Positions 37,050-50,406 of a DNA stretch of 64,000 nucleotides are shown here, in pieces. Made by a program: the position numbers and the translations under genes. The DNA comes from Sphagnum compactum. Taxonomy: Eukaryota; Bryophyta; Sphagnopsida; Sphagnales. Each line of letters opens with the position of its first letter. Positions within the stretch are counted from its first letter, which is position 1. The stretch is taken from positions 11,466,271 to 11,530,270 of the forward strand of contig OZ234499.1 in the NCBI GenBank assembly GCA_965153455.1, given 5' to 3'. The notes beneath the pieces were generated by a model. It searched no databases, had not been told where the DNA came from, and worked only from the letters and a program-made list of their open reading frames with translations.

Positions 37050-37476
37050 TTTATTGTGATTTATATCAAACTTTATATGTACTGCACTGCCCGGACAACA
37101 TTATGCCCCCCTGAACAAACTGTAAAGAAGATGCTACCCACATATGGAGACGTATGGCACACATTGAAAGCACATCAGAATCCATAAGGCACCTCTTTGT
37201 GTTTGTAAAGACACCTCTGTACACGGTTGGCCCCACATAAGGGCAGGTTCCACCAATTAGCCTATCACGAAAAAAATAGTTTTATAAAAAATCAGAAATG
37301 TTTAATGTGTGGGGCCTTGGGGACCCCAATGGTGCGTGCGTAGAACTTGCTTTATAGTGTCAAAAATGAAGTCTTTGAAGCGCATTGATGAATTGTTCAA
37401 TGTTTCAATTTGTTAGGCCTTATGGTGGGGACATTTGGAATGTCAAGCACTAGGCAGAATGAAGATTGGGCCCTAA
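37050..37476. other. Intergenic sequence, no feature recognised
   Basis: Mixed-composition sequence with short shadow frames only. Confidence 0.4.
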
Positions 37477-37848
37477 AAGCATCTCCAACGGTACTTAGTA
37501 TGGGACTCTCGATAGTAAAATGTATTGTGAAAAGGTCAAAATGTGCCAGTTTAGCTCAGGAAATTACTTTTTCTGCACCAAATTCGTGCAACTTGCCGTG
37601 GCGGGTAAACAGCGCAACACAGTTCTACGCCTCCAAAAAAAATCTAAGAAATTGACCTAAGTGTAGCACAATATTTTTGATTGGTCGATCATAATGATTG
37701 GTCCTGGTGGTTTGCTATTAGTAGTCCCCATATACATGCAGTTCCAGTTACAGTTTTATTGGTGGGGTTGCCAACAAAAAAAACAGCTAAATTCAGACGT
37801 TGAATTTTATTATTCAAAGTGACATACTGAACACCTGTGGAGATGCTC
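37477..37848. mobile_element. Tourist/PIF-like MITE, 372 bp
   Basis: The left end AAGCATCTCCA (37477-37487) and right end TGGAGATGCTC (37838-37848) are inverted with one mismatch, and both are flanked by TAA (37474-37476 and 37849-37851). A 3-bp TWA duplication with a gagcatctcca-type terminus fits the PIF/Harbinger-derived Tourist class. The interior has no gene. Confidence 0.7.
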
Positions 37849-37851
37849 TAA

Positions 37852-40800
37852 GAAATTCCGCACCCCTAGGCTTTACCCACGATAAAACAAATGAATGGAA
37901 ATCTCTTCAATGACATAGCGACATGAAAAGCATTGGAGTGTGGTGTTGTCCTCACCTTAACAGTTCATTGTTTTTACCAGAGACAATTCTTTAAATTTTT
38001 TTGTCACGTGTTGACACAATGTTTTGTTTTGGCATAGTTTTTCACCTGTTTTTTGCAATCTCGACAATATTTTTCAAGTGTTCAATTATTGACCTAACTA
38101 CTACCCAAATCACTCCTCACAATTTTCATTTTTCACTTTTTGAAAGACAAATCAAACCTATTCACAAATATTGTTGTTGTGAATAGAATTGTTTGGAATA
38201 AAATCCACGTTGGTTAGAAATAGCAAGGATATTATTTGTGTTTGAAGTTTCGCATGTTTAGTGACAAGGTGCACTTTACTTGCACATAGAAGGATATGTG
38301 TTCATAAGAAGTTGAATTATTTTTTTCAAACCCCCTACTTTGGGAAATTTTATCTTGATTATTTCAAATCCAAATGGAAGTTTTTAAAAACTATTGATGT
38401 TTTAGGTGAAAGGTTTTTTTAAAGCCTTTGAATCTCCAAAGTTGAAAGTGATGGGAGAGTGAATGCATTTATTCAAAGCTTTAAGTGTTTGTTCATTAGC
38501 CAATCTACCTAGCTTATCATGTTTAAGTGCAAAATAAAAACAAAAGTGATTCTTCTCAAAATGTTTATTCTATCAATTTTAAGATTTTTGAACTCAATGA
38601 CAACCACGATTCATGGGTACCTTATATGTACTTCAAGGGTCAATTCACTAAAATGTCATGCTTAAAATCCTATGGCTTTATCATAGGCCTCAGTTTGGTA
38701 ATTAACTTAATTATAGTAGGACAAATTGGTAAATAGACCTACAACTCAACATTTAGTAATAAAAACATACAAATATCTTGGCATTGCTTCATTACCTTTG
38801 AATTTAAAATAAGTTTTGTAAATCTAAAATTAGTGCATCCAAAGTTACAAAACTCGTTCAAGTTGATTAAGAAATGAACAAAATATGCCCTTTGGAAATG
38901 AAGGGGGCCAATGTTTTGGTTTAGGCACATAAAAATAGTTTGTGTTTTGAGGCTTAAAATCTTTAGACATTGCTCTATTCTTTTTGGACTTCAAAGAAGT
39001 TTTGTTTGGTGCACTCATAACTTTTTAAATCATTCAAAATGAATAAGAAATGACCAAAGTATAAGGTTTGGATATAGGGGGGTTTAATTATTATTTTCTT
39101 CATTGAATGAGTTTATCATTTTTTCTTTTTTCTTTTTTGTTGTTCTTTTGCCTTTGGAATTCAAAGAACTATTGCAAACTTTCATTTCGCACATCCATGG
39201 CCATGAAGATTTTAAGAAAAATAAAAACCACAAATTTATGGTCAATTAAAAGGTAGTCATTATTACAAAATGTAGGTGTAGTTCACTAATCCTCGTTCCA
39301 TGGACCAATGAATTTATTACTTCCTCATTAAGTTTCATTCAATGGGACCAATGAATTCAATCAAATTAAATCCAATGAAAACACTTGGCATAGATGGACA
39401 CATTTTGTTGTAATAAGTGTTTAATGATGGGCATGTCTACCTAAATAAAAATGTGAAAGTTGCCTCTTATGTTTGTCAAAACAAATCAAAACACAAAACC
39501 CCCTCTGTATATTGAAAGCAACTATGATGAGAATTCATTTAACAAACAAATAGTGGTTGTAAAATGGTTAGGCTTATATGTTTGGAAAGTAAGCCCAAAC
39601 TTATTTGGAATCTTGATTTAAAACTCCTAATTCTAATAATTATTGTCCTGAAACAATATTTAAACAATACCCCATGGTATCTTTAAAATATTATCCCAAT
39701 CACACTATGGTTTTGTGGGCATTTGTGATAGATTACCAACGTTAAAATTGAATCTACCATTTTGTTCATTTACTTTTTAATTATTTTGACAAAATGTTAT
39801 TTTTCTAATTATATCATACATACATCACATTATTTTTATTCATTGTTACATATTTTGATTAATCTATGGTAACCTCACAAGTTCTATTAACACCTTTGGA
39901 TGGCCTTGATCCCTACCCATTTTGCATTGTACTATAAATCAATTTTTAATAGCCAAAACCTTTTTCATCAATGGATCTAACTAACACAAAACAATGATAT
40001 GGTGCTTTCAATTTAATATGTCATTTCTTAGTTATGTTTATTCCCCTTGCAAGGCACAATGAACAAGTTTTCTTGGGTCAATATCACCTAACCATTGTTC
40101 AAAATCTACATGCCCGCTCTACAAATGATGAAAATCATTGCATTGTGGAATGTGCCAAGTACAAACCATTATGCATGTTTCATTAGGTCCAATTGGAAAT
40201 TATGATTCCCCTATTGTGCTTACTCAAAATTTTCACAACCATTTTATTAAACACAATGGCCAATATTCAACATGGCTCATAATATGTTAAAAGTTGGGGC
40301 CACCTATTCATGTTATTGGCATTGGGATGCAAAATCAATCATTGCTATCAATTTTGCAATATTGCCCACATTGCCTTGTTCCTTTGCATGTTTTGAAATT
40401 CCCTTATGTTCCTTCAATTTGAACACCAATTAACAACTTTTGTTAGGTGCACCCTTGTCGAATTCACCTTTGATGGCCCATTCTTTACTGCGTGAAACTT
40501 ATTCTACATAATATAAAGTTCATTTCCATGGACCAAAATATTGAAAGAGTTATGGGTATTTATTTCAATCAAGAATTTCAAAGAATGTCATGATTTTAAA
40601 TATATTAACAAACAACATTAATATTCATTAAACTTGGTCTCCAAATGTAATAAACAATGGGAAATCAAAATGTGAACTAGTCATTGATTTTTCAAGTATA
40701 GGTAATTGCTAATTTTGGCTACATAATCAAGGCTCCAATTGGAATAGGTGGCCCAACATTTGTGTGAGGTGGAGGTGACTTAACAATTTTTTATATTGAA

Positions 40801-41987
40801 GACTAGTGATGATGTTGGGTTGTCATTTGCAAATGTCTACAAAGTGGCTACAACAACTAATGTGATTAGGAACACTAGTGACATGTGGATTCCCAAGTGT
40901 ATTTGGCTACATAAAGCATTAACAAAGGGAAAATATTTGGCTAGATAAAACACCAAAATTTTGTTCATAAATCAAATTAAGCTCTAAATTTTAATGTCCA
41001 AATTTCTAGAAAGTCAAATTCCAAATTCAACTTTCCAATTTATTATGGATATATTTAACACCAAACATTAAAGTTCCATAGTTTAGTTACTAGATTATGC
41101 AAAGTCCTAGTTCAAATTTCAATTATTATATTGTGCAAAGTCCATATTTTGATTCCACTAGCAAGCTTTTTCACTTGAAATGTCTACAAAACATCAAACG
41201 TTAAAACAAATTTATTACCAAAGTCAACAATGGCAACAATGAACAAAAAAATGCATAAATATGCTACACAATGAGGTGGTCGACAAAAAGATGCACATGT
41301 TGTAAACCATCACATTTTTCTTCATGTGATAAACCACCACACACTACACACAAGACTTATCTTCCTTCATTTGAATCTAACATTTATCAACAACAATTAT
41401 ACTACTAAAAACCAACCATGATGTAATATGAATACAACCATAATTATAACTAAACAACTTGAACCTTGAAAATTAGGGTAACACAAATGCATTGAATACA
41501 AGTAGAAAGCTTGAGGTTCCAACAATTGAAGGCACAAATCCTTATTTCAATTTTCAAGTTTCAACCAAAAAACTTCAAAATTGATGCACATAATCAAACA
41601 TAATTCGCAAACCATTGTTGTAAGAATTTCAATCACAAGAAATATTGCCAAGTCTGAACACCAAAATCTGAATCATAATCTAGATCATAAAATCAAAGAG
41701 TTTCTTATATCTAAACCATTTTTGTCTCTTTATAAAATTTTCTACCTTGTTGAACTCCTTATTCAATAAACAAGGGATTGAACTTTCAAACAAAACTTGA
41801 CAAACTTGACACTTGTTACTGTTTGCACTTGTCATGTTGTAATGTCTAAGAAAAAACTCTTCAACAACATATTAGCATCATCATGATGATGTTTTCTACT
41901 TATTTTCTTTATTCTTCTAACTCCCAATGTGCATCTCCCCGAAATTAATGGCATTGAACTTCAACCATCCTTAAAGCCTATCGATAT
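37852..41987. other. AT-rich intergenic sequence
   Basis: No supported gene. Frames of 60-80 codons are scattered on both strands without recognisable motifs. Confidence 0.45.
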
Positions 41988-42423
41988 TCCTTACAACACT
42001 CCCATGCACATTGCCACTAAATATCCTCCACAAATCTCACAACAATTTGGCCCCATCTTTTTTTCGATTTCACAAGCCATCTCACATGAATTTAATTTCT
42101 CCCGTCCCAAATCCCTCATGCCCCACCATCACCTCCTCCTCCTAGGACTCCTCCCTCTTCACAGCCAAAACCAAATCGAAGTTTTCAAAACTTTCTCCAT
42201 TTATATGTGTCTAGTTTTCCCCTTCCTTTTTTATAACTATCATTTCTACAAAATGTGATGGTTTTTTTTTAACTAATATTTTGGAACATGATGAACGCAA
42301 GAATTTTGTGAACAAAAATGAGGCTTTGCAACATGATTACACTTAAACCACAAAAAATGACTTTGCAAACCTTAAATTGGTTTTTAATTGGTTCTTGCAA
42401 GCAATGTATAATTATCCATTGCT
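41988..42423 (+). repeat. Dispersed repeat, copy B (pair of 13053-13501)
   Basis: Same orientation as copy A. It shares the C-rich core, the aacaaaaatgaggctttgcaac block and the end gcaatgtataattatccattg. Flanks on both sides differ, so this is a dispersed unit of about 435-450 bp rather than part of the larger peroxiredoxin duplication. Confidence 0.65.
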
Positions 42424-43813
42424 CAAATCATCAAACCACAAGTTGTTTTCCTCAATCAAATAAAATCACAACCCTACTAACTTTGACATTAAAATAAAAA
42501 CAACAAAGCCCCTCAACACATTTTGTCCATGCAGCACTAGAAATTGAAAATAAGTATTTTGGCTTGCCTCACTTTCTTGATTTTGGTCAATGATTAACAT
42601 GGATTTTAAAAAGACTTAACAAGTACATAATAAAGATTTTTAAAAATAAATTCTCAAAAAACTTAATATTGCAAGTCTTCTAAAGTTGTTTTTGACATGG
42701 TAACCCAATTTCAATTCTTGCCTTCAACATAACTAGAAAATTCTTGAAGAAGAATCATATAAAGCTCCAGCTAGGGTGAAAGTTGCACATATATAATGTT
42801 TGCAAATTACTGGGCAATAATGACAAATGCATATGCTTCACCAAAATAATGGTACCAAATTTGTGGATACAACACATTGAAAAATTTAATAGTTTATTTG
42901 CAAATGGATAATTAGGACTTAAAGGTAAAAACACACTAGGGTGAAACATTTTAGATGTCCAAGAGTCCATTTAAATTTTTTTTTCAATTTCAATAATAGC
43001 TAATTCCAATTTATATGTGCAAATGATGGAAGGGGACTCACATCAACAATGAATTCACTCCTCAAAACACAATGTAAAAATTTCATGTTAAAATCTTTAG
43101 TATCTACTACAAAAATATATTTAAATTTTAAAAAAATGAATATGGACTCAATACATCTTCATATAATGCCCTTTAATGAATAAATGATTCAATGATAATA
43201 TGGTGTGATGACATTGATATTAAGGAAAACAATTTGGAAATATGTTGATGAAATTTTGAGGTGTACATAAAATTATGAGGCTTATGAAGGAACTTTTTCT
43301 TTCATTGAAATTAATAGTTTAGATGTTTATTTTCAAATATAAGATTATGATAAATTAAACTAAAAATTGCTTAAGTCATGAATGACAAATATCTTTTAAC
43401 ACCTTGTTGTGCAGCCCATATGATTCAAGGTATATTGTTTTTGTCATCTTATGTAGTGTATTTTAAGCTTTGATAAGTAAGGGGGATTATATATATATAA
43501 TGTGTTTAAAGGTAGGTAAGTTAGTTGTAAAAGCCTGAAGTACATAAAAATGCTAAAAACAATTGGTGGCCAAGTTGCTTTGGACAAATTGGTAATTAAC
43601 AAGTTAACATTAAATGGTTAGTACAACTGAATGAACTTCTTAGACAAAGATTATGCACCAAAGAGCATAAAGCATTCAATTGAACATGCCAACAACTTGC
43701 CACTTGCCAACATTGGCCAAAAATTACCAAGTTCGTTAAAAAATTGTTACAAGTTATTAAAAGATGTAAGGTCATTAAATTTTTTGGCATAAGAGCCAAA
43801 TAAAAAATAGACT
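42424..43813. other. AT-rich intergenic sequence
   Basis: I see no gene or well-bounded repeat here. Confidence 0.45.
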
Positions 43814-44463
43814 TGGGTGAAAACACAGTCAAAGGAGCCAAGGTGCCAAGGTAAAAGTCCTTTTCCAAGGACTACACATGACACATGTCGTTTTTATGTT
43901 GCTTTATAACCTTAAATTTTTATATTTTGGGTACCCCATTTAGCATTGCATTTTAAATATAAATATATTTTGATTACAATTTGATTTTATATCATGTATA
44001 TTATGCATATATGCCCTTTATCACATAAATATGAAAAACTTTTATTAAAGGCACATTTTCAAAATCCATAATATTTAGGGTCAAAATCACTTTTGAACCA
44101 AATGTGCTCAAATGGGTTATAAAAAAAAAATTCATTAGTTCAAATCATTTTTCCTTTCTAATCATCAATGTTAAAATACTCTCTAATTTTCAAAAGGAAT
44201 GGTGCACATTTGGTAAAAAAAAAGGATGTTTGAAAATAACAAGGACGGTCCACTCTCGAGGTTTGAGTGCTTTCAACATGCAAATTTTTTTTAATTTGTG
44301 TCAAACTTTGAGCATGTAAACCTTGCAATTAATGAAAAATATTTCAAAAAAAATTATGACAATTTGAATTTTTATGCTTCACTTGTGATCTTTCAAACAT
44401 ACAAAATTGTAGTTTTAAGGAATGTCCACTCACTTGGGTGGCTCCTTTGACTGTGTTTTTACC
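43814..44463. mobile_element. Putative non-autonomous TIR transposon, about 650 bp
   Basis: The left end near 43814 (tgggtg then aaaacacagtcaaaggagcca) and the right end near 44463 (tggctcctttgactgtg then tttttaccca) are inverted over about 28 bases with one mismatch. The interior is AT-rich without a transposase. No clear target-site duplication is visible, so superfamily is open. Confidence 0.6.
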
Positions 44464-47400
44464 CAAAGAAAGGGTTTGCAATTTTGTGTCTATAAAGGTG
44501 ATCCACAATTTTGTCAATGGAAGAATTATGTGTGTATGTTTTGAACGTGCATTTTGGAATAAGGAGATTTTGTTAACAATGAATGGGGATTGGAATGATG
44601 TTAGTTGAAATGTTTAAATAAAGTGTTTATTGTGATGGCAAAGTATGAAAGAAAAAGAAGAATACTTGTTGAGAGATCTAGAATCTAATAACATTTCTAT
44701 AAAGTAATCATTATGTGAAAAATTGTGGTATTGTGCAAAAGGAATATGGCTTTAGCCATCAAGTATGTGGTACTTAAATGGATTCAAAGAATAAGAACCC
44801 AACAATAAAAGCATGATGATTCATAAAAACATAAAGCTAAAAATTTCAAAATGGAATTTCACAATGTGCCATTTTTGTTCCACCCTAATGTGTTGTCACC
44901 TTTAAGATGATCATTCCCTTAAGGTTTACAAGGGATTTAGGTGATAAGGAAGCAATTATCAAAAGCTTATTTAATATTACCTCAAACACCATGTCAAAAT
45001 TTTAATTTTTTACATCAACATTAAATGGTAATGACATCAAAATTATAACAAACAAATGTGATTTGGCACATTCCAATTTTTCATTTTGTAAACCTTTAAA
45101 AACATATATGCTTCCACCTATACATATACATAATAGCATAGTTTCCCAAGCCACTTGGCAATGGCCTATTCATACAAAAAATTTGCATAGTAAAACAATG
45201 TTGACTATGGAATTTGGTGCACATATCCAAGTGTGTTGAGTTGATTGTGTAATTTGTTAGATTCATGAAACTACTAATGTTCAACATGTGTCAACAAAAC
45301 CAAGCACTTGGATAATAGTAATTTTGTCTAATTTAAATTTTGAAAGCTTATGGTTGAAGATGGTTGAAGATGGTAGAGGCAAAACAATTGTGCCAAATCT
45401 TCTAATTAAAGGATTCAATTCATTATCTTCCCATAAAATCTCTTTCAATTGATGCAACATGGTCACCTTGAAAAAAAAAGTTTGAAAATCAAGGGATTAG
45501 CTTGAAAACAATGCAAGAACATACTTCCCACTTTCACTCATTATATGTTCGTAGGACCCTAGAAGTCCTAGGTGAGGGCTAACAAGTATAAAAACACACA
45601 AAATGTAAGAAAATATATGTACTAAAGTCTACCAACCTTGAAGGAAAACTACCATCCAAAAAACAAAATGAAATCTTGAACACAACTAATATAGATAAAC
45701 AAGAAAATAACCACTATGGGAGGAAGGTACTTATCACCTTATCAATTGTTAAGGGGTGTACTAGTTAATGAAAGCATATTGTAGTGTATTTAGTTAATGA
45801 GTAATTAGTTACTAAATTTGAATTGGGGTGTTGAAGGGAAAATTTGAACATTCCTTCTCCTACTTTTTATTTTCAGACATCAATTTTTTATGCAACTTAA
45901 AGAGGTTTTTAAGAACATTCTTGTTTTTCCAATGGAACTTGGAAATGTTTAGTAAATAATTCTATTGGTATTGTATAAATACATGTGAAATTAAGGTTGT
46001 AATAGTCAATACTTGCAAGAACAATACATGTTAACATTGACTTTAAGTGTGTAATTAATTTGCACGTAGATTTGCAAGCTTGAAGAATGTTTATGATTAC
46101 GTTCAAAAAACTTGACCAAGAAGTAGGAATTTAGTACTTACCATTTGGCAACCATGTTGGGTGATTCAATTTTAGATTATATAGTTTTGTTTGTTTGTTC
46201 AATGTTTGAAATACGATTGTTGTGTACAAGTTGGTTGTTAATTGTAAACACTTAATCCAAGGACATTTGTTTTGTTAATTGAAATCTATAAATCAAAATA
46301 TTAAATGTATCGAAGATCTGAATTTAAGCAATAAACATTGTAAGGATGTAGATTTATGAACATGGAAACAAATTAGTTTTGAAAAATTTGTGTCAACATG
46401 TCAAGAATGGTAACTAGGGGTTTGCAAAGACAATTAGATCAAGTAGTTGATAGAAATGAATAGGTTCCAACTAAGAAGTAGGAGGATGTGTGTAGCAAGA
46501 AGGTTGCTAGCATTCCTAACAATGTTCATTGTGTAAATCCTATGATTCCAAGAACATGAAAACAACTTGCAAGGTAAAGAACACCTTTTATAACATGAAA
46601 GGAACAGTAACATGCATAATTGGCAAGTGTTCGATTGTTGCCTTGACACCAATAAGATCCATCAAAATTTGAAGTAATCAAGATGGTGGACACACATAAA
46701 AGATGTGAGCATGTCCAAGACTTGTACCTCAATGATTTAAATGCCATGACAAAAGAATGTGAATAGGTGGTTACGCACTCAATTAAACCAAACCCCACAT
46801 TAAATAGGTGTGGTACTTGTTGGTTGGGAAGCAATTCCAAATGAAGATGCAAATAATAGACAATAAAAATCCATAATTCATGTTTGTTTATGTGTAATTC
46901 AACATTATTTCTAAGAAGCACAACATGTTTGATGGTATGTAGTTCAAGATAAAGAAATAATGGACCTAGATATGGAAACACATGTCCCAAAGGTTCAAGT
47001 TTTCAATTTACAAAAATTTATCTAGATGCACAATTAATGGTATATTCTTCATACTCATATGTTGGCCTTAGACATTTAATGACTCAACGACTAGAATTAT
47101 ACCAAGAGTTGGACTTGTAACAAAACTAGCATCAACAACGTCTATAACCCATTATAGCACTCCCTAGATTATGCATCAAATTCCTAGAATGATATATGTA
47201 CCAACATTTCCAAGAATTTTCAAACCACACACTACTCCGAAGCTAATTAAGGTACTCACTCTAAAACATGTACTTTCATACTTATGGTAATTAATGGAAG
47301 CAATAAAGGTACTTGAGGTAAATTTCAACCATTCCCTGTTATATCTACAATATTGTTATCCTATTTGTACATTCCTTTAGTACATGTATGGAATTCAATC

Positions 47401-47596
47401 GAACATGTTTTTATTATAGGAAAGTCAATAATGGGAGCAAGCTATTCCATACCATTTAATGGAGTTATAGTTATATTAGTTAGTGGAATAATTTTTTAGA
47501 ATTATGATAGGGAGGATGGCATCACCCATGTGAGTATTGCCTATGGCAAAGAAGGTTGTAACAACAAAAACCAAGAGGTAAAATGTTCAAAAATAA
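44464..47596. other. AT-rich intergenic sequence
   Basis: No supported gene. The longest frame (46526-46990, minus, 154 codons) is a His/Leu/Tyr-rich translation without a recognisable domain. It may be part of a worn mobile element but cannot be assigned. Confidence 0.4.
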
Positions 47597-47830
47597 TTTC
47601 CATATCCTCCATATGTCAAGGATATTAATTTTGATTCACATGTGTGGGTGTTTAAAGTTGTAATCAAAAGTAATGTGATGACTAATGACAAAGATGTTGT
47701 GAACTTGTTCGTTTCTACATTATGAAATATGATATTACAATGGTGTCAAAGGCTTTTGGGAAAACAAGATCTTAACAAGTGCATTCATTTATCTAGAGCA
47801 AACATTCTATAAACATTTTTAACTAGTGAA
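47597..47830 (+). pseudogene. LTR-retrotransposon gag remnant (Gypsy-like)
   Basis: A single frame reads FPYPPYVKDINFDSHVWVFK, then NDKDVVNLFVSTL, stop, NMILQWCQRLLGKQ. This resembles the start of the retrotransposon gag domain, where a D-x-H-x-x-x-F element precedes an LF-x-x-TL and a tryptophan-containing helix. Two in-frame stops occur and no protease, RT or integrase is recognisable nearby. Confidence 0.5.
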
Positions 47831-48589
47831 AATTGATGAACATCATCATATCACAAACTTGCCACTTCCATGTATATGTGTTTTTACATCATTTTAATAA
47901 TGTGTTCAATGTTCAATGGGTCTTGGCATGGTTGGGTGGACCAAAACCCGACAAAAAAAAACTTGGCCCAAAGTCCATTTTTACAAGCTTTACAATGTGC
48001 ACAATGTTGACATGTGATGATGATAAAATGATATCTATCCATTTTATTTTTCTTTAATGGTAATTTTGTCATAATAATTATCATAAAATAACACCCACCT
48101 TTTAAGGCACACAAAACGTAGCCTTCAACACACTCAAGTGAATGTGAAAATTTTATTTTGTCTATATTGGGTTTGTAGCCTATAATCGTGGATAAACTGT
48201 ACTAAAGGTTGTCATTACTTCATGTTGAAGGAAGTTATGTTAAGGTTTTGTAATCAAGCCCCAAGTTGTCCCCTTGCATTCATCTTTCATTTTGTTGATG
48301 GTTTGATTAAAAACATCCTTGATGACAAGTTGCAAATTTCCAACAACATTAATGTGCAATTGATAGATAAGGTATTTCCAACCAACAAAAAAGAAGGCAA
48401 GGTAAAAAACCAATTCTTAAAAAAAAATTCATTAGTTAGGGCTTTAATGGAATTGAAATAATTAAGGGAAGGATCTTCATACTTCACATACGGATCACAA
48501 TAGAGGTGATATAACTCTTATCAGGCTAGCTTTATAGACTTGACAAAGTTTCATACAAAAACATCCTTGTTCTATGCAATTTTGATTAA
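47831..48589. other. AT-rich intergenic sequence
   Basis: No supported feature; possibly worn remains of the adjoining retroelement. Confidence 0.4.
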
Positions 48590-49075
48590 TGCATGCACAC
48601 TCAAGCATATATAAGAAAGATACAAAAGATTTTGAGGACAAACACAACATCACAAAAAGAATTAAAGTTCTAAAAAGTCACTTCGTTCCTTGCATTTTCA
48701 ACATGCATCTTGACAATGAATTAGTGGTATTATGCATAAACCATTCATTAAAGATAACATAAAAATCCACCTTGTTTTGACATTCTTTAGCAATTGAATC
48801 CTTTGGTATAGAACAAATTAACAAGCTTATACAAAATTTAGAATTTCTTTGAACTGTGGGTAAAGAAAACATACAAAGCCTACAAAATACCTTCAAGCCA
48901 CCACATTATAAAAAGTGATAATTGATCATTTGTTTTGAATTGCAATGTAACATTAGTTAGATGCCTTTGGAACACAACACTATTATCACAACCCATGTTG
49001 ATTAGCTTGGTCCCCAACTCTTCAAGCTCTAGTCCACCTAAGTCCAGCAAACTTTTAAAATTCGTTTTCAACCTT
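48590..49075 (-). pseudogene. hAT-like (DUF4371-type) transposase remnant
   Basis: Read on the minus strand, the upstream part gives LGGLELEELGTKLINMGCDN then SVVFQRHLTNVTLQFKTN, like the GCDGxSVFQGHRTGVTxQ signature of plant hAT-related transposases. After stops and a frame change comes FLYPQFKEILNFV, then LLKNVKTRWIFMLSLM, close to the family's KNVKTRWISMLSP motif. The catalytic region is broken by several stops and the rest of the gene is not visible. Confidence 0.5.
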
Positions 49076-49789
49076 GGACAACATAATAAGGAATTGATGT
49101 CAAGGATAAAACAAAGACATAATTTGAAACAAAATCAGAAACCTTTAAAAAAATAATCAACAATGAAAAAAAACTAGACATTTTATTACTCGAACAAAGC
49201 ATGATGCAAGCTAAATATCACAAAGGTCACAACTTGAGTTGATGAGATCAAAGGGTGGTGCCTTCTAGACCTCTTTTTATAATATTTAGTGGAACCTTTT
49301 AAAATATCATTGACCTTCTGGAAGTTTTCATCAACTAAACCTTCAATAATTTATACTATATCACCTTATATAAACTTTGTCAATTGTATCTTTTACATGC
49401 CTCTACCAATTATTCTTTTAAAAATTTACATCTAAAAAATTCTATCAATTATTATTTATTTATTTATTGCTAGTTTTATATATATATATAAATTAAGCGT
49501 ATTTTTGCTGGATCTTTCTAAAAACTTCTAGAAACTTTCAAGTTTATTCCCCAAAAATATGTATTTTTTAATTTAAAAAAATTCTAAACATATTCTTCAT
49601 GGATCTAATTTTTTAAAAGGTTTCAATGCTATCAAACACCACTCCATCTTCGTTTGGTGATCTTCCTTGTCTCCACGCCATTGAGAGCAAAAACTCCCAG
49701 CCGCCAACGAAAAAAACAGGCTCCACTTAAAAAACCCTAAAATCACTTTCTGTTCACACTCAAAACCCTAAAGCTGGAAACTTGTTACA
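49076..49789. other. Intergenic sequence unique to the upstream side of copy 2
   Basis: No gene is supported. Unlike copies 1 and 3, copy 2 is not preceded by the roughly 350 bp that include the MITE-like element. Similarity to the other copies begins at about 49790, just before the telo-box. A second AAACCCTAAA string occurs near 49763. Confidence 0.5.
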
Positions 49790-49799
49790 CCAAACCTTT

Positions 49800-50093
49800 A
49801 AACCCTAACGACGCGCGTCTCAAAGACAACCAAAATTGAGAATCGACGGTTTCCGTTTTTGGCGTTGCTGGGACGACGAAAGAACCGTTCCGTACTCGGA
49901 GCAAATCCCGAAATAATAGTTTCCGTATTCTCAGCGAATAACGGAAGAAGAAAACGGAGAATTGAAAGATTTTTGTAGATTTCGCCTTGAATGCAAAAGG
50001 CCAGCCTGCATTCAAATTGCATCCTCCGTCATTTCCATGCTCGATTTTTGCATGCGAAGAAACTGTTGGCACATGCATTTGCAAAAACGTGGC
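49800..50093 (+). promoter_or_regulatory. Promoter-proximal motifs of peroxiredoxin copy 2
   Basis: A telo-box AAACCCTAA (49800-49808), an RY-type TGCATG (50049-50054), a second CATGCAT (50072-50078) and the ABRE-type ACGTGGC (50087-50093) are present. The position of the copy 1 G-box reads CACATG here. The transcription start is not known. Confidence 0.5.
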
Positions 50094-50406
50094 GACTCTC
50101 CGATGGAGTCAGGTTGCAAATTGGACGCCGCTTGCAAAACAACAGCCACATGGCCGCCGTGCATTTTCTGCCTCACACGCAGGCCTCAAATTCAATACAA
50201 ACTCTTCATCATAAAACCCATCATCGATCTCCAACTTGTTTTCACAAGAACAAGAACAAGGGCTCTGCGATTCTGTTGTCCTAAAGTCATATTACGTTAT
50301 TTGCTGCACACAAACTTGTGGGTATTGAAGCTGCTGAATCTTCTGCTGTATCAGAACATTTCTGCCGTATTGGCTGTTTGCAACTTGTCTCACTCTTGCT
50401 TTCATC

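Noticed and set aside
46526-46990. 154-codon minus-strand frame
   Set aside because: Low-complexity His/Leu/Tyr-rich translation without a recognisable domain or a conserved copy.
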